Part shown: positions 38,914 to 49,600 of the stretch, piece after piece
How positions within the stretch are numbered: position 1 is the stretch's first letter
Layout: every line of letters starts with the position of its first letter
NCBI GenBank assembly: GCA_017427545.1
Contig: JAFRSO010000077.1
Span: 1-64,000, forward strand
Reading direction: 5' to 3'
Length of the DNA: 64,000 nt
DNA from: Selenomonadaceae bacterium
GTDB lineage: Bacteria > Bacillota > Negativicutes > Selenomonadales > Selenomonadaceae
Notes under the pieces: generated by a model
The model's database searches: none
The model's input: the letters and a program-made list of their open reading frames with translations, nothing else
Told to the model about the DNA's origin: nothing
Position numbers and translations under genes: made by a program

Positions 38914-39871
38914 TTAACAATTCCTCGCGATTTACGGCGTAAGTTCCGACTTTCGCCACGACAACTCCCGCCGCAGTGTTCGCCAAATATGCCGCCGCCG
39001 CCGAATCAATTTTCCCCGCCAAAGCCGCCGTGAATACCGCAATCACCGTATCGCCCGCGCCTGACACGTCGAAAACTTCTTGAGCGCGCGCCTTGATGTG
39101 AGAAATTTTTTCGGCCTCAATCAAACTCAAACCTTCCGCCGAACGCGTCACGACCAGTCCGCCCAAATTAAATTCGTCGATAATTTTTTGAGCGGCCTCC
39201 TCAATCTGACTGTCGACGTTGGAAATTTTTTTCGGAAGGACGGCGTTAAGTTCCTTCAAGTTCGGCGTGATGAAGTTCGCGTCAAAATATTTCTGCCACT
39301 TGTCACCTTTCGGGTCGACGACGACAATTTTTTTCTGCGCACGACACGCCCCGATAATCTCGCGGCAAATTTTTTTCGTGCAGACGCCCTTGCCGTAATC
39401 GGAAATAATTACCGCGTCGACGTTCGACAAATGCTCCGAAAAATTTTTCAACAGCGTATCAGTCGACACGACGTCAAGTTCGGAAGCGTCCTCGAAGTCA
39501 AGCCGAATCATTTGCTGATGACCGCTTATCACGCGAATTTTAGTTGTAGTCGGCTTTGAAGTTTCAATCACGCCCGAATAATTCACGCCGAGATTTTTCA
39601 GCTTGCTCAAGAAAATTTCTCCGTGATTATCCTTGCCGACCTGCCCGATTATCGACGTTTGACAGCCCAGTAACGCCAGATTGTGCACGACATTTGCCGC
39701 GCCGCCGAGAGTTTCCTTAATCTTCAAGACGCGGGCAATCGGTACGGGGGCTTCGGGAGAAATCCTCGACACTTCGCCAAAATAATATTTGTCCAACATC
39801 ACGTCGCCGACGACTAAAACTTTGCACGAGTTCAAGCCGTCAGCAACAAAATTTTTCAGTTCATCAATCAT
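38903..39871 (-). CDS. rfaE1: D-glycero-beta-D-manno-heptose-7-phosphate kinase
   Basis: First kinase of ADP-heptose synthesis for LPS inner core (stand-alone RfaE domain I). The 322-residue PfkB-family protein has SRISPEAPVPIARV and GGAANVVHNLALLG near the N-terminus, DPKGDKW in the middle, and the anion-hole motif DVSGAGDTVIAVFTAAL (catalytic Asp). Its presence indicates an outer membrane with heptose-containing LPS. GGAGG precedes the ATG. The nucleotidyltransferase half of HldE is not in the window. Confidence 0.92.
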   Translation of the reverse strand: MIDELKNFVADGLNSCKVLVVGDVMLDKYYFGEVSRISPEAPVPIARVLKIKETLGGAANVVHNLALLGCQTSIIGQVGKDNHGEIFLSKLKNLGVNYSGVIETSKPTTTKIRVISGHQQMIRLDFEDASELDVVSTDTLLKNFSEHLSNVDAVIISDYGKGVCTKKICREIIGACRAQKKIVVVDPKGDKWQKYFDANFITPNLKELNAVLPKKISNVDSQIEEAAQKIIDEFNLGGLVVTRSAEGLSLIEAEKISHIKARAQEVFDVSGAGDTVIAVFTAALAGKIDSAAAAYLANTAAGVVVAKVGTYAVNREELLNAL

Positions 39872-39892
39872 TTACAACCTCCGGTTGAGCTG

Positions 39893-39934
39893 TTAACTTC
39901 TAGTAGCTAGTTGCTAGTCGCTAGCAGCTAAAAG
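39893..39934. repeat. Heptanucleotide repeat array 13
   Basis: Six units (TTAACTT, CTAGTAG, CTAGTTG, CTAGTCG, CTAGCAG, CTAAAAG). On the minus strand it encodes the last residues (FSC) and stop of hemL. Confidence 0.85.
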
Positions 39935-41201
39935 CTCTCTCCGCCGCGTCAATCGTCCGCAAAATATCTTCGTCCGAATGTGCCGCCGACATGAAAAGCG
40001 TTTCAAATTGCGAAGGCGCAAGGTAAATTCCCTGCTCCAACATCGCGCCGAAAAATTTTTTGAACTGCTCCTGATTAGCCGCGGCCGATTCGTCGTAATT
40101 CGTTACGGGCTTGTCGCTGAAAAATATTCCGAACATTGAGCCGGCTTGAGGCGTTTGAATTTTTACATTTGAATTTTTTGCGGCGGATTGAAGACCTTCG
40201 ACGAGCTTTGAAGTTTTTGCGGAAATTTTTTCGGTCAAGTCGTCTTCAAGCAAAATCGTCAACGTTTCAATGCCCGCAGTCATCGCAAGAGGATTGCCAC
40301 TCAAAGTTCCCGCCTGATAAATCCTGCCGTCGGGCGAAACGTTGCGCATAATTTTTTCACGACCGCCATAAGCCGCACATGGTAAACCGCCGCCGATAAT
40401 TTTTCCCAGGCAAGTCAAATCGGGCGTGATGTGATATTTTTCCTGCGCGCCACCAAGTGAAACTCTGAATCCGCACATGACTTCATCGAAAATCAGCAGG
40501 GCACCAAATTTTTCCGTAACCTCACGAAGTCCGCGCAGAAAATTTTCTTTCGGCAAGACCAATCCCATATTGCCCGCGACGGGTTCGACGATAACCGCGG
40601 CAATTTCCTCACCGCATTGAGCAAAAATTTTCTCGACGGCGGTAAGGTCGTTGTAAGGCAAAGTTATCGTATCTTGAGCAGTGCCGCGCGTAACTCCGGG
40701 GCTTGAAGGTTCGCCGAAAGTCGCAGCACCGCTTCCCGCCTTGACCAGCAGTGAATCGCTGTGGCCGTGATAGCAGCCGATAAATTTTATAATCTTTTCG
40801 CGGCCGGTAAAACCTCTGGCAACTCGAAGAGCACTCATCGTGGCTTCAGTGCCGGAATTGACCATGCGCATGACTTCAATCGACGGAAAAATTTTGTTGA
40901 CGAGTTTGGCAAGTTTCGTTTCAAGTTCAGTCGGAGCACCGTAGCTGGTTCCGCGTTCGACGGCATTTTTCAGCGCGGCGACAACTTTCGGATGAGCATG
41001 ACCCAAAATCAGCGGTCCCCATGATCCGACAAAATCAATGTACTCGTTGCCGTCAATGTCGAAAATGTGACTACCCGCGCCGTGTGAAATAAACGGCGGA
41101 TTTGAATTGACGCTTGAAAACGATCTTACGGGACTGTTGACGCCGCCGGGAATGAATTTTTTCGCCTCATTGAATGCGGCGGCAGATTTTTTTAAGTTCA
41201 C
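39921..41201 (-). CDS. hemL: Glutamate-1-semialdehyde 2,1-aminomutase
   Basis: PLP enzyme that makes 5-aminolevulinate from glutamate-1-semialdehyde, feeding haem and cobalamin synthesis; cobalamin is needed by MutAB. The 426-residue protein has [42 protein letters not shown] and the Schiff-base Lys in [14 protein letters not shown] 41201 follows GGAGGT at 6 nt and fits the family start better than an in-frame ATG at 41237. The stop is in heptamer array 13. Confidence 0.95.
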   Translation of the reverse strand: MNLKKSAAAFNEAKKFIPGGVNSPVRSFSSVNSNPPFISHGAGSHIFDIDGNEYIDFVGSWGPLILGHAHPKVVAALKNAVERGTSYGAPTELETKLAKLVNKIFPSIEVMRMVNSGTEATMSALRVARGFTGREKIIKFIGCYHGHSDSLLVKAGSGAATFGEPSSPGVTRGTAQDTITLPYNDLTAVEKIFAQCGEEIAAVIVEPVAGNMGLVLPKENFLRGLREVTEKFGALLIFDEVMCGFRVSLGGAQEKYHITPDLTCLGKIIGGGLPCAAYGGREKIMRNVSPDGRIYQAGTLSGNPLAMTAGIETLTILLEDDLTEKISAKTSKLVEGLQSAAKNSNVKIQTPQAGSMFGIFFSDKPVTNYDESAAANQEQFKKFFGAMLEQGIYLAPSQFETLFMSAAHSDEDILRTIDAAERAFSC

Positions 41202-41259
41202 GTTACGACCTCCCAAAATTTTTTCCGATTGTATCACAGCGGGAAAATTTTTTGAACAG

Positions 41260-41292
41260 AAAAAATAACGGCCTCATGAAATTGAAACCGTT
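41260..41292 (-). terminator. Probable terminator of the NRPS operon
   Basis: On the minus strand AACGG pairs with CCGTT across a 16-nt loop, followed by ATTTTTT. The stem starts inside the last codons of the PPTase gene. The large loop makes this a moderate prediction. Confidence 0.45.
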
Positions 41293-41942
41293 TGAAAAAA
41301 TTTTTCGGTGACGACGGTAAAACTTTCGGGCAAAAAATTTCGTTCGGTACAAATGCCGACGACTGCGCCGCTCAAGAAAAAATTTCTGCCGACAACTTTT
41401 CCGCGCCCCGATAAAATTTCCGTGGCATCAATCGCGGCAAAATCATCATCAATCCCGCGACCGATAAATTTTACGAAACTCTCCTTAATCGTCCAGAAGC
41501 TTAAAAACTTTTCATCACGCGTCCGACCTTCAAGCTTGCAAAGTTGCCGATACTCCTGCGCCGTGAAAAGATTTTCTGCAACAGTGAGGGCGTCGGAAAA
41601 ATTTTCTTCGACATCAACGCCGCTCGGAACTTCGCCGACACTACACGCCGCCCAATTATCGCTGTGCGCCAAACTTATCATCAAGCTGCCGTCGACGACA
41701 TAAGGCTTGCCGTTTAAATCCCGTTCGATTTGAATTTCTTCAACCGTTCGGGAAAATTTTTTTGCAATGACCGCGCGTACCAAAAGTTCCGCCCAAAGTG
41801 TTCGATTTCTGTCCGCCGCGAATTTATATCGCAAAATATTTTCCTGACGCCGCGCCGTGAAGTAATGCAAAAATTTTTCGACAGGCTCATCAAGTCGGCT
41901 CGTCAAATTCAGCAGATAAACTTCAATCAACTCAAACCTCAA
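41274..41942 (-). CDS. Sfp-type 4'-phosphopantetheinyl transferase
   Basis: It transfers phosphopantetheine from CoA to the carrier-domain serines of the NRPS encoded in the same operon. At 222 residues it has the Sfp-class length, with GVDVEE (Mg-binding Asp110, Glu112) and FWTIKESFVKF (WxxKEA-like, residues 150-155). The 5' end overlaps the stop of the MATE gene by 11 nt, so NRPS, transporter and PPTase form one translationally linked set. It may also serve other carrier proteins in the cell. Confidence 0.92.
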   Translation of the reverse strand: MRFELIEVYLLNLTSRLDEPVEKFLHYFTARRQENILRYKFAADRNRTLWAELLVRAVIAKKFSRTVEEIQIERDLNGKPYVVDGSLMISLAHSDNWAACSVGEVPSGVDVEENFSDALTVAENLFTAQEYRQLCKLEGRTRDEKFLSFWTIKESFVKFIGRGIDDDFAAIDATEILSGRGKVVGRNFFLSGAVVGICTERNFLPESFTVVTEKFFQTVSIS

Positions 41943-43683
41943 TAATCGTGTTGTTCATGTTGAGCACCCTGGTATAAGTGAAATTTTTTGCCAGCTTGCG
42001 AATCATATTTATGCCGCCGAGGAGAAATTGACCTTCCTCTTCAGCTTGATATTGAGTCGGGTCGAAGGGGATGCCGTCGTCGCGAATCCTCAAAATCCAT
42101 TGCTCGCCGTCATGCGAAAGATTTATATCAATCAATTTTTTCTTGACTTTGCCGTAACCGTAGCGGGAAATGTTGATAGAAATTTCTTCCGCCGCAAGCC
42201 CCAAGATATATGAAGTTTTCTCGTCGACATTTTTGGAGCGGCAATAGTCAACAATTTTTTTGGAGAGACCGATAGCAATTTTTTCATCCGCCTCAATCGT
42301 CACGTCAAATGAATCGTCATGTTCGGGCTTTGGAATCATCAGCAGGCCTTCTTGCGGAAGTTTGCCTTTATCCTGCAAATATTTTCGCGTGCCCTCAACG
42401 ATAATTATCGTCAGCAGTTCGCTTATCGGAACCGCCGCGCATACTCCGTAAATCCCGTAGTAATGCATGAGCAGAAATGTTGTCGGAATCAGCAGCACGA
42501 AAAATTCAAGTATCGTGTCGAGCGTCGCCAAGAAAGTTTCCAAAATCGTTTGATAGTAATGTTGGAGGAATTCGTTAAAGACGTACAGGACGAAACTCAA
42601 GCTGTAAATCTGCAAGCAGACTGCCGCGGTCGGGAGCAAGTCTTCGTTTTCCATGCCAAACAAAATTGCAATTTCTTCGGGGAAAACCAAGAATACGATT
42701 GTCAGAATTGAAATCAAAACGCCGCTAAGTTCCAAAACTTTTTTCATTAGCTGGCGAATCCCGAAGTAATCTTTTTCGCCGTAGAGGACGCCGCAAATAT
42801 TCGGAATGACGCTGATAATGCCGCCCGCTAAAAGTTCAGCCATAATCAGAGTATTTGAGCAGACCGCGTAAATTTCCATTGCCTCGACACCGAGAATTTT
42901 TAATACGGCGGTGTTGAGTACAAATATCTGCAAGGCCTGCATGACTTCCAACGATACGCGCGGAGTACCGGTTTTGAGTGCGGCGAAAATATCTTTGAAC
43001 CACGCAATGCCGCTCAAGTTGAATTTCAACATTCTGTCGTTGGAGCGGGCGTAGAAAATCAGCGTAATCAATCCGCAAGCATAACCGATAATCGTAGCGG
43101 CGGCGGCACCTTCCATGCCCATTCCCGCGAACTTAACCAGCACAATATCAAATACGACGTTGACGGCTTCGGCGATTGAAAACATCCACGCGCCTAAGTC
43201 GGGATGATTGTCCACGCTCAAAAATTCGCACGTCAGGAAAACCAGCGTCATTATCGGCAAGCCCAAAAGGTTGATTAAAAGATATTCTTCGACGAAGGGC
43301 AATAATCGCGGGTCGGCCGCCACGAGATTAGCAAGCGGCGCATTTATCCAAAAGGCAGTCAGCGCGCCTATGCATGAAAGAATTATTCCCGCGATTACAC
43401 AGGCGGTGAACATGTCGGACGCTTCTTTAAGCTTGCGTTCGCCCAACCAAATTGCAGCAAGCGTCGCGCCTCCCAGACCTAAAATCAATCCGGGCAGGTG
43501 CAAGACTTGAATTATCGGACTGGCCAGCGTGACTGCGGACAATGCGTCAACGCTGATTAAATTGCCGACAATTACGGCGTCGACGACCGAACCCATATGC
43601 ATCGCCATTTCTGACAAGAAACTTGGAATCAGATAGCGATAAAATTTTTTACTTACGAGATAATCGTTGCGTTTATATTCCAT
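41932..43683 (-). CDS. MATE-family transporter fused to an RsbW-like HATPase domain
   Basis: Residues 1-450 are a polytopic MATE/NorM-like exporter (about 12 membrane segments; start YLIPSFLSEMAMHMGSVVDAVIVGN). Residues about 465-583 are a soluble GHKL ATPase domain of the anti-sigma/RsbW type: AAEEISINISRYG (N box), IRDDGIPFDP (G1-like box) and GGINMIRKLAKNFTY. The transporter is likely to export the NRPS product, drug/cation antiporter style. The ATPase domain has no obvious role in transport and may bind ATP or phosphorylate a partner. It starts 3 nt after the NRPS stop and overlaps the PPTase gene. Confidence 0.85.
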   Translation of the reverse strand: MEYKRNDYLVSKKFYRYLIPSFLSEMAMHMGSVVDAVIVGNLISVDALSAVTLASPIIQVLHLPGLILGLGGATLAAIWLGERKLKEASDMFTACVIAGIILSCIGALTAFWINAPLANLVAADPRLLPFVEEYLLINLLGLPIMTLVFLTCEFLSVDNHPDLGAWMFSIAEAVNVVFDIVLVKFAGMGMEGAAAATIIGYACGLITLIFYARSNDRMLKFNLSGIAWFKDIFAALKTGTPRVSLEVMQALQIFVLNTAVLKILGVEAMEIYAVCSNTLIMAELLAGGIISVIPNICGVLYGEKDYFGIRQLMKKVLELSGVLISILTIVFLVFPEEIAILFGMENEDLLPTAAVCLQIYSLSFVLYVFNEFLQHYYQTILETFLATLDTILEFFVLLIPTTFLLMHYYGIYGVCAAVPISELLTIIIVEGTRKYLQDKGKLPQEGLLMIPKPEHDDSFDVTIEADEKIAIGLSKKIVDYCRSKNVDEKTSYILGLAAEEISINISRYGYGKVKKKLIDINLSHDGEQWILRIRDDGIPFDPTQYQAEEEGQFLLGGINMIRKLAKNFTYTRVLNMNNTIIEV

Positions 43684-43686
43684 AAT

Positions 43687-46600
43687 TTAAAATCTCGCAT
43701 TCTCCTCAAAGAAACCTAACGTGTCCAAGGCTTCGATAGCGTTTTTAATATAGTTTTCGTCAGTGATAGACCAGCGGCAGTTCAATCGGTAGAGAGCTTT
43801 GACGGTGAAGCTGTCTTCGTGATCAATTTCGTCACGTAAATTTTCGTCGGACTCATTGTAGGCAATCAAACTTGAAACGAGTAAATTTTTCTCCTCATCT
43901 TGCATGGCAAGCTTGAGCGCGGTCTCAAATTCTTTATCGCTGACAATATCAATTTTAATGCCGTATTCGTTGGCGACGTGAATAACATCGCCCATTTGAA
44001 CGCGGTGGCTGTTGACGGCGTGGAATACTGTAAATTCCGCGTTGGTGTCGGCGAGGGTAACAATCATATGCGCAGTCTCGTCAATCGGTGAAAATTCCGT
44101 CGGCTCGTCCAAAAGTGACACGGGATATTTGCCGATAGCCGAATAACTTCTAATGTCGCGCATGAAAGCGTTGTTCGAGAAGTTGATTTGGAATTCACCG
44201 TCGGAAATGCGGCTCATCAAATTGCCCACGCGAATAATTTTTCCGTCGAGCCGACCTTGACCGATTGCCGTCAAAACCAATTCTTCCGCCCTGAATTTGG
44301 AGTAAACGTATTTGTTCGAGGTGACTTCTTGCCCGATATAAAAATCATCTTCGGAAAGTTTTCTGCCCGCCTGAATTTTTTGACCGACATTATCGCCGGC
44401 AACGCTTACCGTAGAAATTTGAATCAACCGCGTATGTTTTTCGGCGCAGAGGTTAATCAAATTGCGGACGCCCTCAACATTTATGCGCGTCAAAATATCA
44501 CTCGCCGCGAAATGTTTCACGCAGGCCGCGCAGTTAATCAGCGTCTTGAACGGATAATCAATCAGCGCATTGACCGCCTCGACGTTGGTAATATCGCCGT
44601 CAATAATTGTGACGCGTTCGTTAAAAGCTTGTTCCATTGACGAGCTGAAGTAGTAGATAAACAACGTCCGCAAACGTTTTTCCGCCGAAGCCTGTTTATT
44701 GCTGCGAATGAAGCAGAAAATTTTTGCCGAAGTATTTTTAAGCAACTCGTAAAGAACGTGAATTCCCAAAAAGCCCGTCGCGCCCGTGAGCAAAACATCG
44801 CCCAAGCCCTCGTGATGAATTTCGTTGACGTATTCCACGCGATTTCTTGCAAGGGCGTTGTTGATTTGGAAAAGTTCGTTGAGGAATGAGCTGCCCTCAA
44901 TCGGTTCGGAAATTATTGGGCGTTCAATTTTTTTCTCGACGCGATCGGGTATCGGAGCCTGTTGCTTTAAAATGTACGCTTCCAACTTTTCGGCCGTCGG
45001 ATATTTGAAAATGTCGGCGTAGACAATCGGCAAATTTTTCAGGAACGCCGCCATTGCAACTTTCGACGCGGCAAGTGACGTGCCTCCGACTTCAAAGAAG
45101 TTTTCGTCCGCGCCGATATTTTTTCTGCCGAGAGCCTTTGCAAAAATTTCACACAACGTCTGCTGCAAATCGGTTGCGGCAAATTTTTTATCGTCGGCTT
45201 CGACTTGCAAGACAGGTTCGGGCAAAGATTTTTTATCGACTTTTCCGTTAGCGGTGAGCGGGAATTTTTCAAGTTGCATTAAAACTCCCGGCACCATGTA
45301 AGCAGTCAATGATGCCGCCAAATGTTTCCGCAAGTCGTCAAGGTTAATGGGACGTTCGGCAGTGAAATATCCCGCAAGATAATCGCTCGCCGAATTTTTC
45401 TTCACGACAACGATACTTGCCTTGACGCCCGCAAAATTATTCATGACGGTTTCAATTTCGCCGAGTTCAACACGAAGTCCGCGGAGTTTAACTTGATTGT
45501 CCGTCCTGCCGTGAAAAGCAATTTCACCATTCGGCAGAAGTCTTGCCAAATCGCCACTCTTATAGGCCGGTTTATCCCACAGTCGGATAAAAACTTTTTG
45601 CGTCAAGTCGTCACGATTGATATAGCCGCGGCCGATACCGTCGCCGAGAATCGTCATTTCACCGAGTGCGCCGATTGGCAACGGACGATTTTTATCATCG
45701 GTCATTACGACTTTGACGTTTGAATTCGGCAGACCGATTGTGATATTTTCCGCAGACTCGATAGCTTTCATCGTGCAGCTGATTGTAGCTTCAGTCGGGC
45801 CGTAACCGTTCATGATATAAATTTCGGGATTGACGGCGCGGAGTTTCGTGAACAATGCGGCGGGGAACGCTTCCGCCCCTAAGTCAACGGATTTTATATT
45901 TTTGACGACGGATTCAAATTCGGGGAAGTCAATCAGGTTTGCCAAATATGACGGCGTGCAACTCATCAAGTCAACAGAATTTTTCTCGCACAAGTCTTTA
46001 AGCATTAGCGGGTTATGAATTTCATCTTCATTGGCCATGCAGATTGTCAGACCATGCGCCAACGGAATAAACTCTTCCATGATTGACACGTCGAAGGTTA
46101 TAGCCGCCAGTGCCAGCGAAACTTTTCCGCGTTCAGTGTAGCCTAAAATTTCGTGATTCTTCGGATTGGCGTCGACAAAATTAACCAGATTATGATTCGT
46201 GAGCATGACACCTTTAGGCTTGCCGGTTGAACCGCTTGTGTAAATGCAATAAGCCAACGCGTTTTCGGGAACGTCGACGTTGAGATTTTCCGCAGAAATT
46301 TTTTCGGACTGCGTATCTTCTACGAGACAGATAAAAATATTCAGCGCGTCAAAAAATTCTTTGCGGCGATTGTAAATGTCGCGGGTCGTGACAATGTGAC
46401 GGACGTTAGAATCTTCGACGATAAATTTAACGCGGTCGTCGGGATAATCTGGCGTCATCGGTAAAAATGCTCCGCCGGATTTCAAAATACCTTGGCGGGC
46501 GATATAAACTTCAAGGCCGCGATTCAACATCACGCCGACGATTTTTTCAACTCCGACGCCGCTATCTTGCAGGACGTGACCGAGACGATTAGCCGCCGCG

Positions 46601-49600
46601 TTGAGTTCAGCATACGTCAGCGATTTTCCGTTAGCGATTGCGGCAACTCGTTCGGGGAATTTTTCAGCGGTGTCTTGAAGCAGTCGATATGCGGGACGCT
46701 CCAAAACTTTCCAGTCCGTGTCGTGAATATTTTTCAGCCGTTCAAGTTCATCAGCAGAGGTAATGTTCACGTCCGACAAAAATTCACGCGTCAAAAATTC
46801 TCGTGCCACTTGCGCCAGACAATCGACGAAATTTTTCACGGTCGCCGCCGAATAATAATCAGCATGATATTCCGCGTCAAAGCAGAATTCGCCGCCCTCA
46901 ATGAAAATGTCTACTCCGAAAAGCGATTTGGCGTTGTCGAGTTCAAGAGGAATTTCTTCGGCAGGTTCGCCCGCAATTTTAACGTCGTCCGAATCTTCGC
47001 CCTGATAAGCAAACATCACGTCGGCGGCAATTCCGTAGTCGCGGCTGATTTCGGCGAATGAATAAATATCGTTGGTCATGCTCGCGAAAAGTTGTTTGCC
47101 GACTTCAGCAACGTATTCGGCGACGGTTTTATTGCCGGCAATCGAACAGCTGACGGGCAAAGTTTTTACAAGCATGGCGACACTTCGGGCAAGTCTTGAA
47201 TCACTCCGCCCGTTGTAAATCGTCGTGAAAATTGCGTCGTCACGATATAAAAATTTCGCCAGCGTAAATCCGAATGCCGCGTTGAAAAATGCGTTCAGCG
47301 TAACTTTATTTGCCGCGCAGAAATTTTCGGCTGCCGCAACGTCAACATTGAGCTTGCCGAAATCAAACGCGGAAGTCTTCGCACTGCTCAAATCAAAATC
47401 TTTGGCAAGCTTGCAATCGGCATCACAGCCGCGGAAAATCGAATCGTAATAAGCTTTGGCCTTCGAGAAATTTTCACCGACGCGATATCTTTCCTCATCG
47501 AGAGCACGTTCAAAGCCGGTGTAAGTTTCCTTAGCCAAAATTTTTCCGTCGTAAGCGGCGTTGATGTCGTCAATCAAAATGTCAAAAGATTCACCGTCGC
47601 TGACAATGTGGTGGCAGTCGAGGAACAGATAGTTAGGAGTTAGGAGGTAGGAGGTAGGAGTTAAAACCTGCTCCCTGTTCCCAGTTCCCTGCTCCCTAAT
47701 TGAATAAATTTTTGCGCGATAAAGGGGCTTGTTCAAAAGTTCAAAGGGCTGAACAATTTCTTCAGTCGGCGGCAATTTATCGACGTGCAAAACGTCAACA
47801 ACCGCGTCCAAATCGTCATGGCGGCGCGCGCAAATGTCCCCGTCATCATTCATAAAAAGCGTAGTCTTCAAGTAGGGGTGCGCGTCGATTGCAACCTTAA
47901 CCGCCCGTTGCAAGCGTTCAACGTCAACATTTTTTCCGAGGCGATAAAGATTCGGGATATTGTAAGTTGTGCTGTTGGAATTGGCGACGCTCTCAACGAA
48001 AATTCCATTTTGAGTTTGCGTCAAAGGATAGTCAAGCTGCAGTTCGTAAGTTTGCGCCGCGTCAGCACCTGCCAAAAATTTTTCAAGCTGCTCAACGGTA
48101 TTGTGCTCCTTGATGTCGCGGGTACGAATGATTTTCCCGAAGGCGCGCGACAATAAAACGTTAAGCCGAATCGCGCCGATTGAAGTCAGTCCGACGCTGT
48201 AAAAGTCCGTCCGTATTCCAAAATTTTTCGTGCCGATAACTTCCGCCACGCAGTCAAAAATTTTCTGCTGATTTTGATTTTGCGGCGAAGTCGTATCGAT
48301 AGCGGCGGCAATTTTCTTTTTGGAATGGCTGTGAACTTCAACGTCGAATTTTTCCAACGCGTCGGAAGTCAAAAATTTTCCGGCAACGGCTTCACATTCG
48401 CGGGCAAAATTTTTCACGGTCTCGACTTTGTAAACGGTCGGGCGGTATTCAAATCGGAAGATGAACGCGCCGTTCTCCAAGAAAATTTCCAAGCAGAGGT
48501 CTGACATTGCGGCGGAAGGTAACAGCGGTAAAGTTCGCGAAGCAGTCCCGGCAATGTGATAATCGTTAAAGTCTTCGCCCTGATAAGCGCACATCAATTC
48601 GCCCTTGAAGCCGTAAGCCGCTGAAATTTCCGCAAAAGAGTAAATATCGTGAGCCATGCTGTTGACGAGTTGGCGGCCGACGGAATCAATGTAATTTTTG
48701 ACGGAAGAAAATTCTGCAACGTCAGTGAGGACAGGCAGCGTCTTAACGAACATGCCGACACTTTGCAGGAGGCGTGAATCGTTGCGGCCGTGATAAATCG
48801 TCGTGAAAGCCGCATTAGTCCGCCGAGTTTCCTTGCCGAGGAAGTAACCGAACATTGCCAGGAAAAATGTATTGAACGTGCAAGAGTTGGTCGCGCAAAA
48901 ATTTTTCACGGCATCAACGTCGAGGGCAGTCCGATAACTTTCAAATGCGACGACGGAATCTTTCTTGCCGATATTTTCCGCGAAGTCAACTTGCGGCAAA
49001 ATCTCAACGTCACTGTCCGTAAAAATCGAGCCGTAATAATTTTTGGCGGCAGTCAATTTATCGGAGGCGCGAGCTTTTATTTCGTCGAGAGCCGCTTCAA
49101 AGCCTGTGTAAGTTTCGCGGCTCAAAACTTTTCCGTTATAGGCGGCGTTGAGGTCGTCGAAGAAAATATCTTCCGATGAGCCGTCGTAAACGATGTGGTG
49201 GAAGTCGAGGAACAAATAGTTTTTATCGGGCGTCGAGAAAATTTCTGCGCGATAAAGAGGCTCTTCCGTCAGTTTGAAAGGTCGGACGAGTTCAGCCGGT
49301 GCGGGCAATTTCTCAACAATTTTAATCGACACTTCGGCGGGCAAATCATCTTGACGACGTGCGCGAACTTCGCCCTGTTCGTTGAAAAATATCGTCGTCT
49401 TCAAGACAGGGTGCGCGTCGATTGCCGCAATTATCGCCCGTTGCAGGCGGTTGATGTCGATTGACGAATCCAGCGGCAAAAGTATCGGCAGATTGAAAGT
49501 CGTATCGTTCGGCGCGGCGTCATACTCCACGAAAATATCTTGCTGCGTCCGTGACAGCGGATAATCTTGCTGCGCGGCGTGAGTTTGCATTTCTTCCGCG

